From NCBI GenBank assembly GCA_025094145.1, contig JALLLS010000146.1:1-43108 (forward strand): a stretch of 43,108 nucleotides of DNA, written 5' to 3'. This document shows positions 34,605-43,108 of the stretch, piece by piece. The stretch's first letter is position 1. Each line of letters opens with the position of its first letter. The DNA is from Spinellus fusiger. Its lineage: Eukaryota > Mucoromycota > Mucoromycetes > Mucorales > Phycomycetaceae. A model generated the notes under the pieces. That model ran no database searches. It was not told the DNA's origin and saw only the letters and a program-made list of their open reading frames with translations. Made by a program: the position numbers and the translations under genes.

Positions 34605-35113
34605 CAGTTTATTTTTATTTGTTTGGAGCTGCAAAGGAGTCAGGAAGCAGGCAAATAGAGGGGTTTGAAACGAGATTGAAGTTCTACCATGCATTTTGAA
34701 TTTCCGGTATCAAGGAGCAGCTCAAGTGTAAGTGCAAAAGACCGGGCCTGTCATTGTTCTATAGTACAAGAAAGTGTAAAGGTGGGTGTGACTGTTTTCA
34801 TAGAGGGCCCACTGTCTTATTTTATTCTGCTACAAGTACAAGTACTCCATTCCTATTTTCCCTTGAAGATATATAGATATATAGATATGTAAAAAGTATG
34901 TACCAATATGTATATATGTTATGGAGTTTTTCAAGACCATCCATAGTGATGGATGTCTACACTTTATAATAACAAGAAAGAAAAAAGAAAGAAAAAAACT
35001 ATACTGTTTTACTGCTACTTTCTAAATACACTTGAATCTCCAACCCATGGATTCACTTTTCATAGGTTAGCCACCCAACAGCCTATCTATTCTATACACT
35101 TCTAGGGAAGATC
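34605..35113. other. Intergenic between the 4EHP-like gene and chorismate synthase
   Basis: About 500 bp. It holds a GATATATA microsatellite (34866-34888) and otherwise unremarkable AT-rich sequence. It includes the alternative upstream ATG of the 4EHP-like gene. Confidence 0.5.
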
Positions 35114-36471
35114 TTATGCCTTTGGAGGTGCTTTTCCCTGAAGTGCATGGTGGATAGCAATGGAAGGCAGGCGGGCTACACTGGCCTGACGTGCTTCCTG
35201 TTGAAGACAAGCACTAATTGACCCTCTTATTAGTTTGTTATATCAACAATCACTTACTCCATGATCACCAAAGCAGCCATGGCCTCTACAATAGGAATGG
35301 CTCTAGGAACCACCGATGGATCATGACGACCACGCGTAGAGAGAGTTCCTGCCACACCATCGTACGAAGTCGTTGTCTGGTCACGGGAAATAGTAGCAGC
35401 AGGCTTAAAGGCCACTCTGAAATAGATATTCTCTCCATTGGAAATACCACCTTGGACACCCCCAGAGTGGTTGGTGGTGGTACCAATACTGCCATCGGGT
35501 CTACAAATAAAAGGATCGTTGTGCTGGTGTCCCGACATTCTAGTGCCACTGAATCCAGAGCCAAACTCAAATCCCTTCGTAGCAGGAATTGACAGCATAG
35601 CATGGGCCAAGACAGCCTCCAACTTATCAAAGCAAGGCTCACCCAATCCAATAGGACAGTTGCGAATAACACAAGTGACAGTACCACCAATAGAGTCCTG
35701 TTCTTCTGATTTACGAAGGATCAGTGCTTTTATGGCTTCAGCTGTCTCTGGATGGGGGCAACGTGTGATATCGTTGTCCACTTGCTCACGAGTAATGTTA
35801 TTTAAGAAATCATAAAACTCAGGCTTCACAAGATCATGTTCATGAAGATCATTGAGAAATGGCATGTTGATCTTTCCTACACTAGAGGTAAAGGCAACAA
35901 TCTCTACTTGGTGGGCCAGACGCAGGTATTTCTCAGCAATAGCACCTCCAGCGACACGGCCAATGGTCTCTCGAGCAGAAGCACGGCCACCACCAGAAGA
36001 AGCCTTGACATTGTACTTTTTAAGGTAGGTGTAGTCTGCATGAGAAGGTCGAGGAAAGACATCAGTTTCGCTGTAGTCGTGGGGTCTTTGGTCGAGGTTA
36101 GCGACATGAAGGCCCATAGGTGTGCCTAGAGTAACACCGAATTCTGTGCCTGACATGATAGTGACTTTGTCTTTTTCATCACGCTGTAGAATAATAACCA
36201 TTAATACCAATAATACCAATAATACCAATAATAGTGTTATAGATAGTGAAGCCAATGCATACATCATTGAACATTATTGTACATAGACAAGTCATTAACT
36301 TACAGGAGTTGTGATTTTGCTTTGGCCAGGTCTTCTACGAGACAATTGAGGCTGGATGTCTGCTTCAGTGATCTCCATACCAGGAGGAACACCATCAACA
36401 ATAGCACCCACACCTTTGCAGTGGGACTCTCCATAGGTAGTGACACGGAATAACTTTCCAAAGGTACTCAT
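35114..36471 (-). CDS. ARO2: Chorismate synthase
   Basis: A 397-residue enzyme catalysing the last shikimate step, 5-enolpyruvylshikimate-3-phosphate to chorismate, with reduced FMN. Three exons: 36304-36471, 35258-36183 and 35114-35213. Signatures: [18 protein letters not shown] at the N-terminus, [14 protein letters not shown] spanning the first intron, [21 protein letters not shown], and near the C-terminus [27 protein letters not shown]. The last junction uses the TTAG acceptor at 35214, which restores [11 protein letters not shown]; the next AG downstream would shift frame and end early. The first intron carries four ATTGGTATT-type units. The fungal bifunctional enzyme has its own flavin reductase activity; that property is known of the family, not read here. 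Confidence 0.96.
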
Positions 36472-37140
36472 AGTTATTAATAGAAAATAATTGTGTGTGA
36501 TAGTTTTCTTTTTTTAGAAGGTCTGTCGTTGTTCGAGTAAAATAAAATTAGAGAACAAGAAAGCAAGAAAGCAAGAAAGCAAGAAAGCAAGAAAGCAAGA
36601 AAGCAAGAAAGCAAGAAAGCAAGAAAGCAAAAGAACAAGAGGCACTGGCATTATGTATTCTGAGTCATCGATTCATGTGACTTGTAAAACATATAACAGT
36701 CACAGACACAATGGAAAGTCATGACAACTTGACTTAATCTTTATACTTAAACAATAGCTTCTTTTTCAACTATACATTCTTAATACTTTGATAATTGTAT
36801 TTTCAATATATAATATTTAATTTTTCATTCAACTCAGCCATGAAAGATAATTAGTATCAAAGAACCATATATCCTCAGATGCGTCAATATGTGTTATCAA
36901 CATATGCTATAAAAGACAGGATATAATATCAAATAACTGATTCACCATCCGTACTACAAAAAAGGAATAATTTAAAATCTTGGAGTGTGGAGTAGTTTCA
37001 AGTTTATTTTTACTCATTCTATAAAAGGCATTTTTACTATCTATTGAAATGGCGATTTATTAATATTCAAAAACAGAAGGATATTTAAGTGCGTGAAAAA
37101 GCATATCATTTCATACTCAAACACTACTTTGTTATAATTA
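36472..37140. other. Upstream of chorismate synthase
   Basis: About 670 bp of AT-rich sequence with an 8-bp tandem array (36557-36628). It presumably includes the ARO2 promoter. No coding exon seen. Confidence 0.5.
36557..36628. repeat. 8-bp tandem repeat, nine copies
   Basis: AAGAAAGC repeated nine times about 90 bp upstream of the chorismate synthase start codon, giving an all-purine-plus-C strand. Confidence 0.95.
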
Positions 37141-37468
37141 CAGTGAGTATCCAAAATCTTAGGTATTTTTTTTTACACACATCCTGATATATTTCTGTAA
37201 TATAAAATACTTCCTTGTCATAGAAATATACATTAAACACATAATAGAGACTTGAAAATTGGATGATATACATAAAAGATCAATATTTGGTATGACTACC
37301 CTTTGCTTCTATAACAGCCTTATATCTTCGATCTATGATCGAAATGAGGTTGTCTGTAGTATCCTTGGGATTTTTTCTCATTCTTCTAAAAAGAGTACCT
37401 CCAAATCTTAGAAACTACTATATGGCATTATCTTTCTTATAGATTTGTCAACTTTGTCTAATATACAG
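37141..37468 (-). mobile_element. Tc1/mariner remnant A (3' end only)
   Basis: On the minus strand the frame KVDKSIRKIMPYSSF...DLEVLF...EKIPKDTTDNLISIIDRRYKAVIEAKG...TKY matches the C-terminus of the transposase at 40409-41475. The following 3' non-coding part (CAATTTTCAAGTCTCTA, TGTGTTTAATGT) matches that element too. It ends in CAGTGAGTATCC preceded by TA at 37139-37140, a diverged version of the CAGTGTCCCATC terminus of element 3. Stops replace Gln and Trp codons. The 5' part is cut off where the LINE fragment begins. Confidence 0.8.
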
Positions 37469-37650
37469 TCCAAAGTATTTTTTTTTTGGGTGTTGGTTGT
37501 TATTCGCGCATTGGGCATATTAGCCACCCTATGAGAACTTTCGAAAAATATGAATAAACATATAAACACTTCAAATAGGAAAATGAAAAAATAAATGCAA
37601 AAGAATGGGAGACAAAAGAATACAAGAATATAAAACCTCAAATAAGAGAA
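37469..37650 (-). mobile_element. LINE 3'-end fragment (5'-truncated copy)
   Basis: Read on the minus strand, it matches the tail of LINE copy 1: CTCTTATTT...GAGGTTTTAT, TATTTGAAGTGTTTATATG, CATAGGGTGGCTAAT, AACAACCAACACCC, an A run, then TACTTTGGA. It abuts remnant A at its 3' end and remnant B at its 5' end. I could not find a clean target duplication. Confidence 0.82.
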
Positions 37651-37662
37651 TTTATTGATTTA

Positions 37663-38736
37663 CAGTGAGTTGTAACAAAGAATTTAAGTTTCTAATTTTT
37701 TGACTAAAAATATTCCCCTAAAAGATTACTTTTTCATTCCATTCCTTTTTTTTTCACACCATATTTACCTTATATAATACTACTGAGTAAATAAAAAAAA
37801 CCTCACTTTACTATAGAAAGAATTACTGGTGACCTTACTCTTTGTCTCATTGTACATAAGGCAATTGTAAATGGCACCACTAAAGTAGAGATTGATAGCT
37901 ATTTTAACATGAACTATACCACTATATCTCGTATTCTGAAGAGATACAGAGAAATCAGTGATTTCAAGTCTGAGAGAAGCACTAGGCACAATACCCTCCT
38001 TGATGAGAAAGATAGGAGAGAAATATCTTGAGAGATGGCCCGAGATTGTTTTCAGACACTAAAAAAGCCTCACCAGAGCATGACCACCAAAGTTTTCATA
38101 GTCACATTTTGGAAAATAATGAAGAAATTTGGCCCGTCTTTTTACTAGGTGGTAAAAAAAACCCTACTCTTACCATTAATCACATGAAAGTGAAAATCTC
38201 TTGGGCTAAAAACCATGCTCATTAGACCAATGATTAATTTCGTAATATTATTTATTCAGATGAGCCAAGGTATCAACTCATCTCCAACAATAACCGTAAT
38301 AGTCATCTGAAAGAAGAAAAGTCTACTTCCAAAGAATTTAAGGCCGACCAGGAGGTTTAGTAGTAGTGGAGTAATGGGTTGGGACAACTATATTTAGTAA
38401 ATGGCAGTATTAATGGCCTTAAATATATTTAGATCTTGGAGGAAGTTTGTCCCATTTATCTGATCTGTCACTCCTATATGAATCCAGAAATAGGTTGTAT
38501 TCTTCAAGATAATGCGAACAGGCACAGGCGTAAAGTGGTGAAGGACTGGCCTTTAAAAAAAGTTAATAATTTCTAGGCTGTCCCCTTGCTTGAATGGCAA
38601 AAGATACTAATTGAGAAGATCAACAGCTTTATTGAGATCATGTCCCAGAGATTCAGAGATTTCATTGAATCAAATTATGAATACCAAATACTAAGACCTT
38701 TTGTATAATAATAAACATCTATTATTTTGTTGACCT
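37663..38736 (+). mobile_element. Tc1/mariner remnant B (heavily decayed)
   Basis: Begins with TA then CAGTGAGTTGTAAC, similar to the ends of remnant A. A broken transposase runs from about 37800 to 38705 on the plus strand. It parallels element 3 along its length: IVNGTTKVEID, TTISRILKRY, KDRREIS-stop-EMARDCFQTLK, YSDEPRYQLISNNNRN, LQDNANRHRRK. Many stops and indels; no function left. Its 3' terminus is missing at the boundary with element 2. Confidence 0.78.
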
Positions 38737-38738
38737 TA

Positions 38739-40096
38739 AAGTGACCTAACAAAAATAATAGAATTTTTTCAGATGCAGATTTCCTTCTTTTTTTTTTGGA
38801 TTCATACTTTTCTTAATGGTGTTATAACTTCATGAATTCATAAGCTAAAAACTTAAAAATTTCAATAGATACATAGAAGAGTGTTTATAAGACAAGAAGG
38901 TTTTATTTGTAGGCCACTTAATAGCCACCCTTGGCATCAATGACTGCCTGAAATTTCCGTCTTATGCTGGCAATGAGGGTGTCTGTCACTTCTTTAGATA
39001 TTTTTCCCCACTCAAGCATCAGGGCTGCCTCCAACTTCTCCTTGGTGGTATACAACAACCTGTATTTCCTGAGGATCTTCTTAAGGTGAGCTCACAGATG
39101 CTTAATTGGATTGAGATCGGGACTTTGCGAGGGCCAGTAAGGAAGTATTTTCATTCTCTTTGCTGCCTTCCATTCACAATTTTTCCTGCTAGTATGGGGT
39201 CTAGCATTGTCCTCTTATAGGTGGTAACTGACTATAGGGTTTAGGAAAGAGAGGCGCTCAAGCTCGGGGCAGTAGGCTTCACCAAGATATTAATGTACTT
39301 GTCGGAGTTTATCCTGCCCTCCACTACGATCCATCTCCCAACACCCTCCCCACTGAAACAGCCCCATACCATCACTCCTCCACCTCCAAACCACCCGGTT
39401 TCCAGAATATTCTTGGGTTCAAAGACCGTACCATTCTGCCTGATGACTTTGACCTCCTTGTCGTAGCTTATGAGCTTGACTCTTGACTCATCGAACCATA
39501 CAACCTCTTGCCACTGCTCATGGGTCCAACCAGCGTGCTCATGGGCCCACTGGAGTCTTACCTCCATATATTTCTTGGTGAGAAGAGGCTTCACTACTGG
39601 ACTGAAATATTGGAGACCCATTTTATCAAAATGCCTCTTCAGAGTCTTGTCTGATACCTTAATGATCATGTCTGCCATGATGGCTTCTTTGGTCTGATGA
39701 GAATCACTGACCACTATTCTTCTCAACCATCTGATGTCCCTGTCGTCCAACCTTCTCTTACGACCACTCTTGGGTAAAGGCAACACTGAGCCTTTTTTCT
39801 TGAAGTGCTTCACTATGTCTGTCACAGTGGTAGTAGGCACGTTGAACATACGAGATGCCTCGACCTGAGTAGATCTCAGGTTCAGCACCTAGTGGATAAT
39901 GGCTGGGCGAGGCTCAAGGCTCCTATATTCCCCATACATCTTGGACATTTTGGTGAAGATGTTTCCAGTGTTGGATAAGTGAGACATTACAAGAAAAAAA
40001 GTGTTATGAAAGAAGAATAAATAGTGTATGTTATTTTTAGTATAAAAATATCCCGGATTTTTTTTTTCAAATTCCATTACTTCTGTTGGGTCACTT
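38739..40096 (-). mobile_element. Tc1/mariner element 2, both ends present
   Basis: Flanked by TA at 38737-38738 and 40097-40098. The terminal inverted repeats of about 28 bp open AAGTGACCTAACA (left) and AAGTGACCCAACA (right, reverse complement), with a few mismatches. Contains one defective transposase gene on the minus strand. Its ends differ from those of element 3, so it belongs to a different family. Confidence 0.9.
38918..39987 (-). pseudogene. Tc1-type transposase, defective (element 2)
   Basis: From ATG 39985-39987 the frame hits TAG at 39889-39891, then stays open to about 39241. It covers the N-terminal helix-turn-helix (RSTQVEASRMFNVPTTTVTDIVKHF), the first catalytic aspartate in VVWFDESRVKL, and VMVWGCFSGEGVGRWIVVEG. 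A frameshift near 39280 precedes the second catalytic segment EDNARPHTS. In SPDLNPIKHL the expected catalytic Glu is Lys (AAG for GAG), and the Trp codon that normally follows is TGA. The frame ends with AKGGY and TAA at 38918-38920. Not functional. Confidence 0.9.
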
Positions 40097-40290
40097 TATT
40101 TATGTTTAATGTGTTTTTTATTTTATTTTATTTTTATTATAATTAAATAATAAACAGTTAGAATGAAATGGTACAGAAAATAGAGTTAAAGAATCTACAA
40201 CTTGTAAGCTTTTTAATTTTATAATTCAATGTATATAGATCTGTGTGATTCACTTTTTCTACCACTATGTATATGCAAAAAGAGACACTA

Positions 40291-41652
40291 CAGTGTCCCA
40301 TCAAAAAACTAAAATACTTTTCATTTTCCGACCTTTATTTTGCTAAAAAAAAAAAGTTTTTTTTTTTACACATTCCTCATTTCTTCTTTTTCCGCTATCA
40401 TATTTATCATGTCTAACACCACCGAACAAACCACCAAGCCTCTTGGAAACAGAAAGAGAAATATTGACGACTTTACTCGTAAACTCACTGTACACGAGGC
40501 CACCGTAAATGGCACCAGACAGACAGACATTGTAGCTATGTTTGGTGTCAGTCAGCCCGCTGTTAGCCTCATCATGAAGAGGTACAAGAAAACTGGCTGT
40601 TTCAAGGCAGGCAAGAGCTCTGGACGCAAGTTTTTCTTGAAGGAGAGAGACGAGAGAGAAGTTTCTCGCGAGGTGGCAAGGGACCCTTTCCAGAGCATGA
40701 AGGAGCTCCACCAGGGAATGGCCACCAAAGTGTCCATGAGCACTTTTGAAAGAATGATGAAGAAGATTGGCCTGTCTTCTTGCAGGGTGATTAGAAAGCC
40801 TGCTCTCACCAACAAGCACAAGAAGTTGAGGCTTGCTTGGGCCAGAGCCCACCTTCACTGGACCGAGGAAGACTGGAGAACGGTCATCTGGTCCGATGAG
40901 TCAAAGTTTCAGCTAATGAGCAACAACAGCCGTACCAGAGTAGTGCGCAAGAAGAAGGAGGGGCTTCTCCCAAAGAATGTGAAGCCAACAATGAAGTTTG
41001 GTGGTGGCAGTATGATGGTCTAGGGTTCCTTTTCTGGTGAAGATGTTGGTAGACTTGCTGTGGTGGAGGGATCCATCAATAGTGCCAAATACACCAGTAT
41101 TTTAGAAATGGCCTATTGCCCCGAGCTGGCTCGTCTTAAGGCACTGGATCTAGTGGTAGGCTATGTTCTTCAAGAGGACAATGCCAGTTGCCATACTAGT
41201 AAGGAGACTAGGAAATGGAAGGATGAGAGAGGCATAGTCACGATGGAGGGGTGGCCCTCTCAAAGCCCTGACCTGAACCCAATTGAGCATCTTTGGGAGG
41301 AGCTCGACAGAGCAGTCAGAAAGAAGATGACCCCAAGGAGCACCCTCCAGGATCTGAAGGCTCTTCTGGTGCAAGAGTGGGAAAAAATACCCAAGACTGT
41401 CACCAACACCTCATCGACAGCATGCATCGATGTAGGGCTGTTATTAAGGCCAAGGGTGGAAACACCAAATACTAAGGGTTTCCACCTAATAAATCTGTAT
41501 ATATTATCTTGATGACCCTCTTTATACTTTATCCAATTTTCAAGTCTCTACTGTGTGTTTAATGTGTGTTTTTATGACAAAGAATAAGTATTTCCATAAA
41601 CAAGAATCATATCGGAATGTAAAAAATATTTTAGTTTTTTGATGGGACACTG
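40291..41652 (+). mobile_element. Tc1/mariner element 3, nearly intact
   Basis: TA at 40289-40290 and 41653-41654 flank a 1362-bp element with near-perfect inverted ends of about 30 bp (CAGTGTCCCATCAAAAAACT..., one mismatch in the first 27 or so). It carries one transposase gene broken by a single nonsense codon and one late frameshift. It is the youngest-looking DNA transposon in the window. Remnants A and B are older relatives. Confidence 0.93.
40409..41475 (+). pseudogene. Tc1-type transposase with one stop and one frameshift (element 3)
   Basis: Starts MSNTTEQTTKPLGNRKRN. The N-terminal HTH region (RQTDIVAMFGVSQPAVSLIMKRY) and a second DNA-binding region precede the DDE catalytic domain: VIWSDESKF (first D), LQEDNASCHTS (second D) and SPDLNPIEHLW (E). 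By my count 35 residues separate the second D from the E. A TAG at 41021-41023 sits where Trp is expected (MMV-stop-GSFSGED, compare MVWGCFSGE in element 2). A frameshift near 41400 moves the last 25 codons (HLIDSMHRCRAVIKAKGGNTKY) to another frame, ending at TAA 41473-41475. Confidence 0.92.
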
Positions 41653-41930
41653 TATATACTAAAAGAGGCTCTTTCGCGTAATAAATATTACCCCAAAGAG
41701 TTATAATAAAATCTACAGCAAACATTACAATCACCCATCCGTCAACACCAACACCCCCCGCCACCTATATCACACTGGATCCATTAACCACGGACCCCAC
41801 CTCAGCACCACCCGCCAAACCCTTCGAGTTTGGCCTTACCGACGTCCCCACCACCTACGACGTCCCTAAAAGCAGAAAAGAAAAACTGCTTGCCAAACGC
41901 ACCCGAGCAAGAACCAACGAGGAGAACAAA

Positions 41931-42875
41931 ATGTCCGAGGTGGAAAAGGCCGACACCCACGCCCAACAAATGCTGCAGATGATGGCGGCAATCCAAAAAC
42001 AGATGGAGATCTTTGGACTCCGTATCCAGGAATTGGAGGCCCAATTGAAGGCCAAGGATGCAATGATTGCATCCCTCCAGGCTCAGGCCACTACCAGCAC
42101 CACCAACACCACCACCACTGCCACCCCTGCCACCCCTGCCAAGCAGGACAACTCGACTGCTGCTTCAAAGCATGCCCCAACCTCCACACCCACACCCACA
42201 CCCACCACCTACGCCAGCATGGCAAAGAAGAACCCCCAGGCCAAGAAGCCTACAAAGGCCAAAGCAGTGCTTAAGGCACAAGCAGTACGTGCCTTGCAAG
42301 AGCCCACTGGACCCTCAGTGTACGAATTCGTATACGTCCCTTGCCGCCGATACCTTAAGTACGGCCAGGTCCGCAAGATGTTGGGATCGTTGAAGATCCA
42401 ACAGTCACGGATCATTGACATCCACTTCCCGGCAAGGGGAACAGTTGCGCTGCTGGTCCACAGCAGCTACAAGAAGGAACTCGAGGAGCACCTCGAGAAG
42501 CTTAAGATCAGTCCAGTGAAGGACTTCAACCCTGTGTCCGCTGCAGTCATTGCAGACCCAAAGCTCCAAGGGGAAACCAACAGTACCAAGGCTGCAAAGG
42601 CCCAGGAACTCTTTGACCAGAGAGTGTCAAACACCTGTCTTCGTTCCCCCACCCACTTAGGGTACAGCATTGCTCGCCACTTTGGCTCTGGTAATGCCAC
42701 TCCCCGCCTCTCTGCCACTGCCTTTGAGAAGCTCTTGGCGGATCTCAAGGCCAAGACCCCAGTTGCCAGCCGCCCCGCCACCCTTGAAGAAGAGGCCATC
42801 CAGGCATTTGGATCAGGCTCAGCTATGGAAGAAGATGAGGGAGACGCCCAAAACATCCACCGAGAAGAATTATGA
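41931..42875 (+). CDS. LINE ORF1 protein (intact)
   Basis: 314 residues from the first ATG (MSEVEKADTHAQQML). A predicted coiled coil at about 5-48 (QMMAAIQKQMEIFGLRIQELE) is followed by a Thr/Pro-rich linker. A conserved core then begins PSVYEFVYVPCRRYLKYGQVRKMLGSLKIQ and contains IIDIHFPARGTVALLVH, which looks like an RRM-type or similar small alpha/beta fold. No CCHC knuckle is seen. Its stop TGA (42873-42875) overlaps the ATG of ORF2. Open frame with conserved charged residues continues upstream of the ATG for about 60 codons without any ATG, so initiation may be earlier at a non-AUG codon. Confidence 0.85.
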   Translation: MSEVEKADTHAQQMLQMMAAIQKQMEIFGLRIQELEAQLKAKDAMIASLQAQATTSTTNTTTTATPATPAKQDNSTAASKHAPTSTPTPTPTTYASMAKKNPQAKKPTKAKAVLKAQAVRALQEPTGPSVYEFVYVPCRRYLKYGQVRKMLGSLKIQQSRIIDIHFPARGTVALLVHSSYKKELEEHLEKLKISPVKDFNPVSAAVIADPKLQGETNSTKAAKAQELFDQRVSNTCLRSPTHLGYSIARHFGSGNATPRLSATAFEKLLADLKAKTPVASRPATLEEEAIQAFGSGSAMEEDEGDAQNIHREEL

Positions 42876-43108
42876 ATAGACTGAAGATTGGTCTATTGAA
42901 TGCTTGTGGAATCAGGCCCAAACTGGTGAACGTTCTGAATGTGTGTGTGCAGAATGATATTGATATACTTTTAGTGACAGAGACTTTCCTGACCAAAGAC
43001 ATGCAAATGTTGAGGTGCCCCTGGATACAAATACACAACTATGCTACAGCCCATGGTGATGCTGGACGAGGTTTTGATGGAGTTTCGTTCTTTATTCGTC
43101 CTGACTTC
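42872..43108 (+). CDS. LINE ORF2, N-terminal endonuclease part (truncated by the window)
   Basis: The first 79 codons are seen and are open to the window edge. The start is KIGLLNACGIRPKL, and LLVTETFL fits the APE-type endonuclease motif with its catalytic Glu. The continuation GRGFDGVSFFIRPDF matches the next conserved strand. The reverse transcriptase would lie beyond the window. Its ATG shares ATGA with the ORF1 stop, in the -1 frame. Confidence 0.88.
   Translation, partial: MNRLKIGLLNACGIRPKLVNVLNVCVQNDIDILLVTETFLTKDMQMLRCPWIQIHNYATAHGDAGRGFDGVSFFIRPDF

Larger units (their letters stand above)
41657..43108 (+). mobile_element. LINE copy 2, 5' part (runs off the window)
   Basis: A 5' leader shared with copy 1 (CTTTCGCGTAATAAATATTACCCC), an intact ORF1 and the start of ORF2. 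It begins only a few bases after the right TA of Tc1 element 3. The GC content of ORF1 is clearly higher than that of neighbouring DNA, and codons prefer C/G at third positions, unlike the host genes here. Confidence 0.9.

Overview
This is an AT-rich eukaryotic window with many short introns (about 40-190 nt, mostly GT..AG). The organism is almost certainly a fungus, most likely an early-diverging one (Mucoromycota-like). MMM1 of the ERMES complex and the plant/microbial enzyme chorismate synthase are typical of fungi. JMJD6, a class II eIF4E (4EHP-like), coilin and a ZADH2/PTGR3-like reductase are genes that yeasts generally lack but that early-diverging fungi can retain. The species assignment is inference; no rRNA or other marker is present. 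I rebuilt thirteen exon-intron models by hand from splice sites, phase continuity and family alignment from memory. Each complete model closes in frame.

Layout: (1) 1-2984, minus strand: JMJD6-like dioxygenase (3' end outside the window), then a ZADH2-like MDR reductase. (2) 3932-5336: an internally deleted LINE with a perfect 15-bp target-site duplication. (3) 5687-8457: a DNAJC8-like splicing J-protein on the minus strand, and a roughly 2-kb divergent promoter shared with PRP40. (4) 8458-15188, plus strand: PRP40 (U1 snRNP, WW/FF) and a PNUTS/Ppn1-like PP1 regulator. (5) 15980-17558, minus: MMM1. (6) 18557-19898, plus: a probable GPI-anchored wall protein with an SKDG repeat. (7) 20500-27614, minus: a PMCA-type calcium pump, the RNA polymerase II CTD phosphatase FCP1, and a secreted acidic protein of unknown role. 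(8) 27615-30035: gene-poor and repeat-rich. (9) 30036-36471: coilin (plus), then prefoldin 6, a 4EHP-like eIF4E and chorismate synthase (all minus). (10) 37141-43108: a transposon cluster with four Tc1/mariner copies or remnants, a 3' LINE fragment, and the 5' end of a much better preserved LINE that runs off the window.

About half of the host genes act in nuclear mRNA production or handling (JMJD6, DNAJC8, PRP40, PNUTS, FCP1, coilin, 4EHP). No operon-like logic is implied, but two divergent splicing genes share the same two upstream words. The clearest unexpected observations are a perfect 39-nt inverted repeat that encodes coilin's Ser/Asp and Ser/Glu tracts from the two strands of the same DNA, recurrent AG/GCAAGT-like GC-AG introns, an ATGA stop/start overlap between the two LINE ORFs, a non-autonomous LINE derivative, and stop codons in the transposons that look like C-to-T decay. 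I did not find a convincing new defence or biosynthetic system.
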